From Coniferiporia sulphurascens (taxonomy: Eukaryota > Basidiomycota > Agaricomycetes > Hymenochaetales > Hymenochaetaceae), in NCBI GenBank assembly GCA_002794785.1, contig NBBA01000010.1:310001-374000 (forward strand): a stretch of DNA of 64,000 bases, written 5' to 3'. The notes under the pieces were generated by a model that worked only from the letters and a program-made list of their open reading frames with translations, made no database searches and was not told where the DNA came from. Position numbers and translations under genes: made by a program. This document shows, piece by piece, positions 37,409 through 47,450 of this stretch. Within the stretch, counting starts at the first letter, position 1, and every line of letters starts with the position of its first letter.

Positions 37409-37893
37409 TCAAACCCCATCCCCGGCGCGCGTCCTCGCCCTCTCCCTAACCACAACATCGCTCAAGCGACGCAGCGCATCCAACGAAGCAAGACTAAACG
37501 GCGCGCGCATATACGCCGTCTTCCCGCCGTCTGCGAGGAAAGACGTACCAGGTAACGCGAGCACACCGTCCGCAAGTGCCTTGGTGCGGATTGGCTCCTC
37601 TGAGTCTTCTACCTCTGCCGTTGCTGCTGCTGCTGCGTCGGAGGCGTTGGGGTTGGAATTGGAGGGGGTGGGGTCGTTGAGGAGGAGTTTGAACCTGTTC
37701 AGTGATTAGTGGTTTGTTAGAGATCACTTGGCAAACGCGCCGGATGTGGACGTACCACTGGCACACGAGCATGCCCGCCAAGATGACAACGCATCGCATC
37801 CTCGAACACATCGCGCTCTTCGCGGTAAAAGTGCGAGACGCCCTCCGTGTGACGTACGACTCGAGCACTGCGAGCGAGGCACCTCAGCAGATA
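37409..37893 (-). pseudogene. Aminotransferase class I/II C-terminal fragment, truncated and frameshifted
   Basis: The minus-strand segment encodes phrases typical of fungal aromatic-type PLP aminotransferases: RHTEGVSHFYREERDVFEDAM and HLGG. After a 59 bp intron come FKLLLNDP, then ALADGVLALPGTSFLADGGK and a final APFSLASLDALRRLSDVV, ending at a stop at 37409. The N-terminal three quarters, including the PLP-lysine region, are absent. The sequence runs directly into the inverted-repeat element that starts at 37894. The frames before and after HLGG (about 37775-37785) do not match, and the residues usually found between them are missing, which suggests a small deletion. I read this as a dead remnant. 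A distant intact exon set is not visible on the far side of the element. Confidence 0.7.
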
Positions 37894-37957
37894 GGATATA
37901 TCCTTGATCATCGGCGACGAAAAATCGGGTTTTGATTTTCAGTAAAGATCCGATATC
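37894..37957 (+). repeat. Left terminal inverted repeat
   Basis: Matches the reverse complement of 39083-39146, with the first 16 bases identical and GGCGACG shared further in. Confidence 0.75.
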
Positions 37958-39082
37958 ATATGGTAACTATTATACTCCATGGCGAGAATAATCTGATACT
38001 GTTGAGTAAAAATCTGATATTGCTGAATAAAAAAATCTGATATTTTCAATCCCTGCACCATACCATTGCTGCTGCTATACATCCTCACTGGCACCTGCAC
38101 TCTCTACCTTTGACTTCCGCTCAGGCTCCATCCCTCGTCCCCTGAAATGCCTCCCCCCTCCCGGATGGACGCGTGCGACAGCGGACGGGATGCACGACGC
38201 GTACTCAGTCGCAGCCAGGGATGGTCTTACTTACTTGCTGATGGGACCGGCATGCTGAAGCTGAAGGTACAGGCTCTCAACACGATGACGCACGCGTTCT
38301 CGTATGCCATGAAGCCCGGCGGGCAGTGGACGGTTGTGGGGCACAGCGCTGCATGATAAGTGAGTGAAGGCTTCAATGGGGTGGTTCTCTTCCTTGCAAT
38401 ATTAATCCCATTTTGAAGTCTGGTGCATGCACGTCATGCTTACTGAACGAGCTTTATACCTGAACTCCAGAGCCCTGTCAGTATATATAACATGTCCATG
38501 GCACCTTTGGGTCCACAAAATGCCGGTGAGCGGTCAAAAAAAAATTGTTATCTATTTTTTTTTGCTTTAATTTTTTAGACTATTACCGTTTGCCCCGGTG
38601 CTTGGAACACACCAGAATGAGTGCACTGCCATCAACAATGACTGCACGCTACACGATCACGACCAAACGCCGCACGAGTACGAGCGTTGCCGGTCACATT
38701 CTGCATGTGGGTGACTCATTGATCCCATACGCATGCGGCGGCGGCGGCGACGGTCGGTGCGCTGGGGGGCTGCGGCTCCCTATGCGGCACGGGGCGCAGC
38801 GATGAGCCCCCCTCCCTTGGCGTGTGATGGTGACCACAGTGGGGTGGGACCTCTCACGTGCTCGGCGACAATGGTGTGGGGAGACCTCGCTGCAGACACA
38901 AACGGCCCGCTCACGCACGGTGGCGGGGATGAGGCGGTGGCAGGGCACGGGTCCGGGGTGAGTTTTTTGTATTAGATACTCTTTAATCTATTATTCTTTT
39001 CCTGTGTGCGAAGCAAGGAGAGTAATACAGAAATTGGTTGGTACTGGTAGTTTTTACTTTGAGATATCAGATTTTTCTAATA

Positions 39083-39146
39083 GGTATTAGACTTTTACTA
39101 GAAATAAAAATCTGATTTTACGTCGCCTACGATCAAGGATATATCC
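39083..39146 (-). repeat. Right terminal inverted repeat
   Basis: Inverted partner of 37894-37957; the outermost bases form the palindrome GGATATATCC. Confidence 0.75.
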
Positions 39147-39638
39147 CATGTGCTGTGGTGAATGACCCTTCTGCCCTTTTGTCTTTACCATTGCACCTCA
39201 TCTCTACCACAACATGCATAGATTTTAAGAATGTTGCTCACTGAACTGTAAGAATTAGCTTACCTAGCTTCAGTGTCCCAATGACCAGTGATTTCAAGTT
39301 GACTGTACCCCCCAAGGCCGACACGCCGGCAACTTACCTGAAATAGGCCGCGGCAAGGGATATATATAGAGATGTCCTGATTGCCTTTGTCCGTTTATTT
39401 TTATTTACTCCAAACTTCGAAGGAGGGCTCTCGCACCGAGTGAAGCAGCTAGCCCCTAAATGTTACGCGGCTATCCCAGGCTGCCCACCGTGGCGATGCG
39501 GCCTTAAACCTGCTGCCCTGTCGCCATCGACGGTGTACCGCCTTTCGTAGGTGAACACCAGTCCCCCGCATACCCGGGACACACCCGGGCGGACTCGGAG
39601 CCGAAGCCCGACGGGCCTTACGGGCAGTCACGGTAGCC
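39147..39638. other. Intergenic, no gene seen
   Basis: About 490 bp between the inverted-repeat element and the next gene. Nothing recognisable is coded here and no rest of the aminotransferase was found. Confidence 0.6.
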
Positions 39639-40353
39639 ATGGGTATAAACACGAACAACAGCCCCGACACGCAGAGCCTCGTCTTTGGGTTCGTGTTCTT
39701 CACCATCTTCGTCACCTTCCTCTCTGGCGCCTTCGCCTGGCAGCGCTGGACGGCGAGGCGCACGAGACTCGGAGGCGTCGCGCCCGTTGTGGGGAACCTG
39801 GAGGAGAAGCGGCCCGCTATCTGGGACGTACGCGTCTGCGGGGGAAAAGACGCAAGCCATTGGGAAGATATGACGGTACGCGCGCTTTTTGTGCGGTCTG
39901 GCACACGGGGAGGCCGTGCTAACTTTTATTGCATTCGCGCTGCCATTTTACTCATCTCAGCCCCTTGCTGCGCGCCTTGCGCCGGTGGTGCAGAGTCCTG
40001 TCCTTCCGCCCTCACCCCCACCACTTTCATCACCTCCCCCGCCGCCGCCCCGGCGTCCCAACCGTGCGTCTTCGTCCTTCGGCGACACGTTCGCACAACA
40101 CCCTTCCTTCTTTCCCCGGATGACCATGCCGAATCATATACCCGAGAAGGACGTAAAAACGAATAGGGAAAAGTCAGCAGACCTCGCCCAGCGCTCACGG
40201 CCACTGCAGGTGTCCGTTGTTATTTCTATGCCGGTGCCCCCGTCCCTTCGCTCCCCCAGCGGACTCTCCTCTCCCTCTGACGCTAGCCCCGCTTACGAAA
40301 ACCAACCCCAGTACGAGATAGGCGTGGCAGAGGTGAGACTACGCCATGTTTAG
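39639..40353 (+). CDS. Small single-pass membrane protein with Pro-rich tail, unknown function
   Basis: I do not know this protein. Two exons, 39639-39875 and 39961-40353, give 209 residues with an 85 bp GT-AG intron in phase 0. After MGINTNNSPDTQS comes one hydrophobic helix (LVFGFVFFTIFVTFLSGAFAW) with no cleavage site, followed by Arg-rich WTARRTR, as in a type III membrane protein with a cytoplasmic tail. The tail has the conserved-looking block VVGNLEEKRPAIWDV, a proline run (PPSPPPLSSPPPPPPRRP) that could bind SH3-type domains, and a Ser-rich end. A further 3' intron after GVAE at about 40332 is possible, so the C-terminus is uncertain. Confidence 0.6.
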
Positions 40354-40565
40354 CGCCCAGAAGGCATCGCGTCGTATCTTTATTTGCGGTACTTGTAACG
40401 AACGGAACGTATTAACACGATTTGAACGAAAAGCGCCTTTGTTTGGTTTACAAACAGTGCACCTTCCACTCTCCCGATTGATTAAAAAATACCATATGAA
40501 TGGGACAGACAGTTGTGGTGAATATGCCGTGTGGAGGAACGTATGAAAAAGAATGAAATAGGAAA

Positions 40566-40649
40566 CTGCCCCACTGAGGCTTGAACTCAGGACCTTATGA
40601 TCGCTATACAGTAACAGTCATACGCTCTAACCAACTGAGCCATGGGGCA
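40566..40649 (-). tRNA. tRNA-Asn (GTT) with 10-nt intron, copy 1
   Basis: It folds cleanly: acceptor TGCCCCA/TGGGGCA, D-arm GCTC/GAGC, anticodon stem TATGA/TCATA, T-arm CTGAG-TTCAAGC-CTCAG, discriminator G. The anticodon loop reads C-T-GTT-A, then a 10-nt insert CTGTATAGCG and the final A, so the intron sits one base after the anticodon as usual in nuclear tRNAs. A run of T (TTTTT on the minus strand, 40546-40550) follows downstream. Confidence 0.93.
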
Positions 40650-41173
40650 CATGTTTTCAAGCATAGAATAAAACATTCATAACAAGTTGCGAGGATATAC
40701 TCGCTAAGAGTGAAACGTAATCGAAGCCACCGGCAAGGGGGGATAAATTGAGAAAGGGGCAGAAAACGTCCTTGTAACTGGCCGTAACGATGACGCTGGG
40801 ATAACAGACTACGTCCCGGATTGCCAATCAGGCCCCTCGGTCGATCCAGATGAGATTGCTGCCCAGACTCCGGAGAGCAGATCTGGAATTGTCCATAAGT
40901 TTGCGGTGACATTCCAATATCATTGTGATTTCATAGAAAGGCATTTGGTCTCATCCGCCGGCCTTGGCGCAACTCATTCATCGCTTATTGCCTGATTTGT
41001 ACTCCTCGACGAAATGTAGGAGGAAGGTGCCGAGCTCGAAGACAACACTGCACAAGACTTTTCTTAAACCTCAACTCGCCTTTTGCAAATCGTTTTTCGC
41101 CCCAAGATTCGGTGGACATCCATAGTAATGATTGATGCGAGTGATATCGTTTTACTCTTACACGTAAAATATG
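40650..41173. other. Spacer between divergent tRNA genes, no gene seen
   Basis: 524 bp lie between the 5' ends of the two tRNA genes. The sequences immediately upstream of both tRNAs look related (GTTTTA...ATG just before the gene), suggesting the duplication took some 5' flank. Confidence 0.6.
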
Positions 41174-41257
41174 TGCCCCATGGCTCAGTTGGTTAGAGCG
41201 TATGACTGTTACTGTATAGCGATCATAAGGTCCTGAGTTCAAGCCTCAGTGGGGCAG
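41174..41257 (+). tRNA. tRNA-Asn (GTT) with 10-nt intron, copy 2
   Basis: Identical to copy 1 over all 84 bases including the intron, and on the opposite strand, so the pair is divergent (head to head). A TTTT terminator is at 41264-41267. Confidence 0.94.
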
Positions 41258-41824
41258 TAATTATTTTGTTGTCTCTATATGTAACTACAATTTTTATCTG
41301 ATATCATTCGTCTACACCATCCCAACAAAGTTTTTCATGATTGTGCAGCAAGAAGCCATGCGTCGTAGCTTCGTTATTGATTTCGACAGCGATCGCGCGC
41401 GATGCATATGCATTGTAAGATATTGCAGAAACCATGACATGCAGGAACAAAAAGAACACTGATCGTAACACAAGGCGGGAATAAGGACAGGAAGCACAGA
41501 CAGAGATTGGACATTTTGACGCGGACGGGAACGTATAAATGTAGACGAGACAAAGCGACTAAAGAGAAGGTCGTGGCGGGGAGGGAGAGAAAAAACTTGT
41601 TAAATGACAGATTAATATCACCACACCGCATCGGCACGTTCGACAGACGCCCGGAGCACATACCATATACACCGCACCAACGCGCCTGCATTCCCACCTC
41701 TCATCCGTGTGCCCATGCCCTCTCACACTCATTTTAGTACACAGCACAGCCGCACCCCGTATCGCCACCTTCCCCTACCCTCACGGTCGGGGACCCATCG
41801 CGGCGGCACCGTGCGTTTGGGGGC
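41258..41824. other. Intergenic, 3' flank of EGD1
   Basis: No gene recognised; open frames here are short and compositionally unremarkable. Confidence 0.6.
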
Positions 41825-42506
41825 TTAGTTGAGCTCCTCGAGCTCCCCGCCCTTCGGCTGGTCCTCGACCTCGAAGTTCTCGACGAGGTCGGGCACGTCG
41901 TCGTCGTCCTCCGCCTCGGGTGCACCTGCACCCGGCCGCTGCTGGCCCTGGATGGCCTGGTACGACTCTGCGAGCTTGCGCAGCGACGCGAGCGAGTCGG
42001 GGCCGAGCTGGTTGAGGATGCCCGGGACGAGCTCGGTGAGCTCCTTCACGTTGCCCGTGCCGTAGATCGCGAACGTGTTCGCGGGCACAGACGCGTGTAC
42101 TGTGGCGCATGGGCGGATAAGAAAAGAGAGGTGAGTTTTCGGGTAAAGCGTGAGATCGGGATGGACGTACCCTTCGGGGCGGTGAAATGCAGCACGTTGC
42201 CGTCCTCCCTGAACATGTTAACCTCCTCCACGCCCGGGATGGGCTGCACGTTGAGCTTCTTGAGCGCGCCCTGGAGCTTCTTGTCGTCCTGGGCGTTGGA
42301 GGCCTTCGTGCGCTTGACGACTTTACGGCGAACGGTGCCCTTGCCACCTGCGCACAACACACACAACAGACACAGACACGCGGACGTACACACGCGTCGG
42401 TGGGGCAGCCTTGCGTCAGCCTGCGAAGAAAGGGAGAAGGGCGGGTGCACACACCGATCCTGTTGGTCGTCTGCGCCTGGAGTTTGGCGAGCTTCTGGGG
42501 GTCCAT
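41825..42506 (-). CDS. EGD1: Nascent polypeptide-associated complex subunit beta
   Basis: Beta subunit of NAC, the heterodimer that binds emerging chains at the ribosome exit tunnel. Three exons, 42506-42455, 42347-42171 and 42099-41825, give 167 residues, the normal size. The N-terminus [12 protein letters not shown] is followed by the ribosome-binding basic patch [14 protein letters not shown]. Next comes the NAC domain ([23 protein letters not shown], then [22 protein letters not shown]) and a Glu/Asp-rich tail ([17 protein letters not shown]). Introns of 107 and 71 bp have GT-AG ends. All diagnostic segments are intact. Confidence 0.96.
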
Positions 42507-43637
42507 GGTCGGGGGGTACTAGGGGTGTGGATGGGGTCGCTGAGCTCGGGTGCACAGACTCGTTGGGCGTCGTCGAGGTCGTTGAGGGCGGCAAGTTATG
42601 CGGGACTCTGGGAGCGTGAGAGTCTGTTAGAGTTTGCCCGGCTGTGCCTATAAAAGGTATGCGTGACAAGTGGAACTATACAGTTTCGACAACTTGTATT
42701 CGAACCACCATCTCCTCGCTGCTTGCGCCTGGAATAAAGTTGGTGGACTCTGGACGTGCTAGGGGATTGTCCTATTTTCTGTATGAGGAGATTTTTGGGC
42801 TGATTTCTTGCTGCTCATAACAAGTTGACCCCTCACGGATTTCCAGAAATAAAATAAGAATAGACTTTGATTGAAGCCTTTGTATGTCCTGAGGCTGAGG
42901 CCCTGAGGCTTTAACGGAATACAATTCAGTATCGTATGCCCTCTCTTACAAAGTCACAACCTCAGACAAACATAAAATTTCTGGCTTCCACACCATAGTA
43001 ACGGCATTGAAAAAATTCATGCAAGTTGCTGCGTAGTGTACGAATTTTACTGGCTGTTTTTTTTCGGTAAGGTCTTGAGGCGTTTTCGGTTTGAGAGCTG
43101 TTTTTATTTCGGACGTGACTTTGTAAGAGAGGGCATACAATAGTATCTGTATGTTCGCACTGCACAGAGTCTTACTTATTTATGCTTATTGCAAGGCAGA
43201 TTGCGCCATCACCAGACGCGCGCACTTTAACTCGTCAAACAAGTATCTCGGGAAAGTACCAATATTACGAATTTAATAGACACGCATGCCGCCAAAGTGC
43301 GTCACCCTCACCGCCGACGGCAGCGGTTGGTCCGCAGCTGCACGTATGTACATGATGCCGCCCGCATACGCACTCGGCTTGTTCGGCTGACTTGCCCATT
43401 TAATCCATATGTATGTAAGGCGTATCCGTCCTCCATACGGCTTATGCATAGGGCAGCGCGTGCCATAACTAGGCTCTCACTTTGGCCATCTCGTTATAAA
43501 TTCAAGACCCAATCGCTTGTGTCCTTAACATTCTCCCCATCCTTGACGCCAGCATCTCAGCCCGCTTCCACAACACTACGCCATTAGTATCAGGCGACTC
43601 CCCGGTACCCCCAAAGCTAACAGAAACACTCGAAGCT
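42507..43637. other. Intergenic between EGD1 and the NAPE-PLD-like gene, containing a MITE
   Basis: This is a divergent intergenic stretch of about 1.1 kb. Apart from the short inverted-repeat element at 42935-43137 I see no gene. Confidence 0.6.
42935..43137. mobile_element. 203-bp MITE with 23-bp perfect terminal inverted repeats
   Basis: TATGCCCTCTCTTACAAAGT (then CAC) at 42935-42957 is exactly inverted at 43115-43137. No coding capacity. If the outermost TA on each side is the target duplication, this fits a Tc1/mariner-type miniature element, but a TA duplication is weak evidence alone. Confidence 0.7.
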
Positions 43638-45268
43638 ATGGCCACAGCGTCGGACCACGTTCGCGTCTTCGCTTGTCCAAAGGATGTACAGGGGGCCAAC
43701 GACGAGGTTAGCAGCAACTCTCGGACCCCGCCGGTACGCCTTCACACTGGGCAGATGCGCGCGGCGGCGCGTTCTTGAACCCCTGGCCGAGCTTCCGCAA
43801 CCCGAGCTTCCGCGAGGTCGCAAACGTCAGTAAGCCCCTTATTCCCGCCTGCGCCACCATATTTAACAATGGGGACCGCTGCAGATGCTCCGCAGACAAT
43901 TCGTAGACTCGCCTGTCGTCCCGAAGGACATTGCCGAGCGTATCCCGATTGTAAAGCCAACGTGGGGCGCGCCTTCAGCTGCTGGCGCGCGTGAGTCGGG
44001 GAGAAGATCAAGGCGACATGGCTCGGGCATGCGTGTTTCTTGGTCGAGCTCTCTGTGCGCCCGTCGGCGGATCCGACGCTGCCGAGACCCTCGCGCGGTG
44101 CGCGGATTCTGTTTGACCCTGTGTTCAGCGAGAGGTGCTCGCCGAGCCAGTTGATCGGGCCGAGCAGGTTTACCAGTGAGGCGGATGATCATTTCATCTT
44201 GTGAACAGTCTTAACTTTCTAAATTTGCAGAGATGCCTTGTCAGATTGAGGAGATACCCGAGATTGACGCCATTGTCATTTCTGTGCGTTCTCTCCTTAG
44301 TTTCTCCCTTGAGATTCATTAACTTACGAGTCTGTGTTAAGCACAACCATTATGACCAGTACGTCCTATCTCCTTACACGGATCACAGATGCACATCTGA
44401 ACTCTTTCCCCAACTTGCAGCCTCGACACGCACACCATAACCACGCTTTCCAAGCGCTCGCGTCCGCCGCATATATTCGCACCACTCGGGAACGCCGACT
44501 ACTTCCGCTCCATCGGGATCCCACACTCACGCGTGCATATCCTTGACTGGTGGCAGGGCCAGCGCGTCGAGATCGAGGTCCCCTCTGCGGCCTCGACAGG
44601 TGGTGACAAGGACGCGACACCAGCCCGACTCGCGTTCGACGTGACGTGCACGCCCGCACAGCATCGTACGGGGCGTGGCATACGCGACCAACTCAAGAGC
44701 CTGTGGGCGAGCTGGGTCGTGCAGGAGGTGTCTCCCACGCCAGAGCAGGAGGGCGCGAAGGTGTACTTCGCGGGCGATACGGGCTACTCTGCTGTGCGCA
44801 GCGAGAGCGAGGAGGACGCGAACCTCCCGACGTGCCCTGTTTTCCGCGAGATCGGCGCGCGCTGGGGCGAGTTTGATTTCGCGATGATCCCTATCGGGTA
44901 CGTGTTCCCTTCTCGAGGGTGGATTCCTTTCAATTCACTGACTTGGCGGTGGTATCGACTAGGGCGTACAAGCCACGCGACTTCATGTCCCCGATCCACT
45001 GTGCGCCCCAGGACAGCGTGCGGATCTTCCGGGACATCCGTGCGCGGAAGGCGCTTGGTATGCACTGGGGGTGAGTTCGCGCTTGACTGTCTGCGTGCTT
45101 AAGCAGACAGCTTGTTGACCCACTTTTGTCGTATTCGTCAGGACGTGGATCCTCACGACGGAAGACGTGCTCGACCCGCCCATTAGACTGGCTGAGGAGT
45201 GCGAGAAGTTGGGTATACCAAAGGGCGATTTCGGCGTCTGTGATATCGGCCAGACGACGTTCTTCTAA
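43638..45268 (+). CDS. NAPE-PLD-like metallo-beta-lactamase-fold phospholipase
   Basis: Resembles N-acyl-phosphatidylethanolamine-hydrolysing phospholipase D, a zinc hydrolase that releases N-acylethanolamines. Well-supported exons: 43712-43825 ([13 protein letters not shown]), 43885-43950, 44007-44175 ([15 protein letters not shown]), 44231-44283, 44342-44358, 44421-44897, 44963-45070, 45142-45268. The metal motif HNHYDH is encoded across the 17-nt exon 44342-44358. Further family motifs are [24 protein letters not shown] and GMHWGTW. The 5' end is uncertain. ATG 43638 opens a plausible start (MATASDH), but joining it in frame needs an intron near 43659-43711 with a weak donor. The 56 bp intron 43951-44006 is also inferred, because the frame otherwise shifts by one base. 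Membrane association and substrate are inferred from the family. Confidence 0.85.
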
Positions 45269-45548
45269 TTTTATGTTATTCTCTGGATTTCATTGGGACG
45301 TACTTACTACAATACCTTAGAGCTTTTATGTGTGGAAATGCTATTTTTGGTTTACGGTTAACACACAGCTGAAAAAGATTTGGTTTATTTAATTGCTTGT
45401 ACACGCTGTTTAGGTATTAATATGTTTGGTATGCCCAAGGGAAAGACGATGAGCGACTGTGGCTTGCAGCGAGCGACGTATACACAAGACCCTAAGTAAG
45501 GACAGAAAACACCACGGACTTGGTTCGATTCGAGGGAATCCCTGAGTT

Positions 45549-46345
45549 CTATACACCGTCGTACGACGCGCCGCCGGCCTTCGTATCGGCGAAGGGGAGG
45601 AGAGTGCCACGTTACAAAATGATCAAAAATCAAAAAACGTAGGGAGCGCACCTTCCGGAGCTGGATGACGACGTCTTCCTCGTTGATATCTGTCTTGTCG
45701 GACGCAGCTATTTCGATCGAGAAGACGCGCAGCACGCTCTTCACGTCTCCTGTTTGCACGGAAATCTGCGCAGTACAAAACAACGCACATAGCCCAGCGT
45801 CGGAATAACGGCATTAATATTGCACCCCGAGAGCGACGCACCTTCGCTTTACGCATGATACCGCAGCTCTTGCCGATCCACTTGATGAAGACGAACTTCT
45901 CGCGCTTAGACTGGGGGTGCGACAAGCGCCCGCGTTAGCAGGGTAACCAGACGCCGGAGACAGAGAAGCGCGGCAGTCACCTCTTTGTCATTTGAGTATG
46001 CAACGCGCGCATACGCGTAAGACGCCTTCTGGTCGTCAAGCGCCTCGCGCAGTTCAGCGAGGCCGCCAGAGCCGGAGCTCGTCACGGTGAGCTTGTCTGA
46101 GCGGCCGGACTGGAGGGTGGGGTCAGAAGGGTCGACTTAGTAGGCTGTAGCAGGGCAAGCAAGAGTAGGGGTACGGCGGACGTCGTAGTCGAGCAACAGC
46201 CAGTTCGTGTCCGACTTGTCTGACCGTACGTCCAGGTACGCTGTGTAGCGAGCGCTTTTCAGTAATATGATTCGCTTTTTTAAATGCTGGGAATTTTATT
46301 TGAGGATTTACCTTCGGTGATGTTCTCGTCAGACAAGTCAGCCAT
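45549..46345 (-). CDS. Coactosin-like actin-binding protein (ADF-homology domain)
   Basis: Binds F-actin filaments through a single ADF-H domain. Six exons on the minus strand, 46345-46312, 46240-46182, 46109-45981, 45910-45842, 45765-45652 and 45578-45549, give 144 residues, typical for coactosin. Diagnostic segments are YLDVRSDKSDTNWLLLDY, SGSGGLAELREALDD, YAYARVAYSNDKESKREKFV, IKWIGKSCGIMRKAK and the C-terminal end LRKAGGASYDGV. The second intron uses a weak gtccgc donor, chosen because it alone keeps the frame. It shares a 209 bp intergenic region with the divergent Rrg9-like gene, so the two may use a common bidirectional promoter. Confidence 0.94.
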
Positions 46346-46554
46346 TTGTAGAGCGTCAGCGAGTGCGAGGGATGGGAGAGTTAAAAAAGCAGCGGGTGTA
46401 CTGTATGTATGTAGCTGGCAACTTGAAAGCGGGAGTTGTAGCTTTCGCTTTAGTATGGATAGCAACCGGCGGCAACGGCGTTCCTTCTCCCACGGCTGCA
46501 CTTTTCGGTAACTTTGCTTCCTCCTGCTCCCACAACCTCGGTACAGCGACTCGG

Positions 46555-47178
46555 ATGTCCATGCTACGCCGCTCGCTCGCCGGCCTCGACCGCCCTTTAA
46601 CAAGATGTTTCAAATCTGACGCAGTGAGGCGGACTCGCCCGACATGGGTCCGCCCAAAAGAAAATCCGTCTGGCGACTTCGAGCAGGGCAGTAGCACGGG
46701 CAGGCGCAGCAGCGCCCCCACATTCAACAACGGTAGAGACAAAGACGAGGACAGGGACAGCGCCTTCGAGCGGAGCACGGTGCCCGTTGAGCACCTGAAG
46801 CACCGCCGGCGCATGCAGGAGTTGTTCCCCGCAGGCTGGAACCCGCCGCGCAAGCTCTCGCGCGAGGCGATGGACGGTCTGCGTGCGCTGCACACCCACG
46901 ACCCCGCGACGTTCTCGACGCAGGCGCTTGCGGAGCGCTTCCGCGTGAGTCCCGAGGCCGTGCGTCGTATTCTCCGCAGCAAGTGGCTCCCGAGCAAGGA
47001 GGAGAAGGCGAAGCTTTTGGAGAGGGAGCGGAAAAGGAAACAGGAGAATATAGCGAAGGGTATTGAGAGGGAGAGGATTGATAAATGGGCGGTGGTTGAT
47101 AGGCAGGAGAAGACGAGGAGAAGCGGCACCGTGAGGAGGACGATGGATTCACTTTGGTATAGTTGGGTGGACTATTAG
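46555..47178 (+). CDS. Neugrin/Rrg9-like mitochondrial protein
   Basis: A single exon of 207 residues. The N-terminus MSMLRRSLAGLDRPLTRCFK is Arg-rich and hydroxylated with no acidic residue until Asp12, as in a mitochondrial presequence. The core VPVEHLKHRRRMQELFPAGW-PPRKLSREAMDGLRALH, then FSTQALAERFRVSPEAVRRILRSKW, matches the helix-turn-helix-like region of neugrin/Rrg9, a family needed for mitochondrial genome expression and respiratory growth. A highly charged Lys/Glu/Arg helix follows. The frame is open upstream to 46363; ATG 46555 is chosen because the presequence starts there. Confidence 0.85.
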   Translation: MSMLRRSLAGLDRPLTRCFKSDAVRRTRPTWVRPKENPSGDFEQGSSTGRRSSAPTFNNGRDKDEDRDSAFERSTVPVEHLKHRRRMQELFPAGWNPPRKLSREAMDGLRALHTHDPATFSTQALAERFRVSPEAVRRILRSKWLPSKEEKAKLLERERKRKQENIAKGIERERIDKWAVVDRQEKTRRSGTVRRTMDSLWYSWVDY

Positions 47179-47450
47179 TGAGTTGCGGTTCTTTTTCTCC
47201 GATATTACTTTCTAATTTTGCGTCTAGGTCACAGATTATTTTCCGCATCCTCTCCCCTGTGCAAGCGATCAAAGACAAGCAGCACTTATCCAACTCCCCA
47301 TAACGGCCTCCTACCCATGCTGGGGGGTTGACTTCTACCACCCAAGTCCCCACCTCAATGGCGGCAACGCTCGGCCACTATGGCCTCCGAAATAGACCAA
47401 TTGTACAAACTTTATAATCCTCCTACATGCTTAATTCTATACATGTTTTA
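47179..47450. other. Short convergent intergenic region
   Basis: About 270 bp between the 3' ends of the Rrg9-like and acetyltransferase genes; nothing else recognised. Confidence 0.6.

Larger units (their letters stand above)
37894..39146. mobile_element. 1.25 kb terminal-inverted-repeat element, probably non-autonomous
   Basis: The ends are inverted copies. GGATATATCCTTGATC at 37894 matches the reverse complement of 39131-39146 exactly, and about 64 bp of each arm align at roughly 80% by eye. Inside the left arm, the phrase AATCTGATATT repeats three times (about 37988-38045), and the right arm has its complement near 39064 and 39107-39118. Such subterminal repeats are typical of DNA transposons. 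The interior holds only short frames (for example 38147-38356) with no recognisable transposase. I could not find a clear target-site duplication. The interior also has a GC-rich stretch near 38730-38960. The superfamily cannot be assigned. Confidence 0.65.

Noticed and set aside
43885..44154. Apparent single-base frameshift in the NAPE-PLD-like gene before WLGHACF
   Set aside because: A 56 bp GT-AG intron (43951-44006), the typical size here, restores the frame; kept as the simpler explanation.
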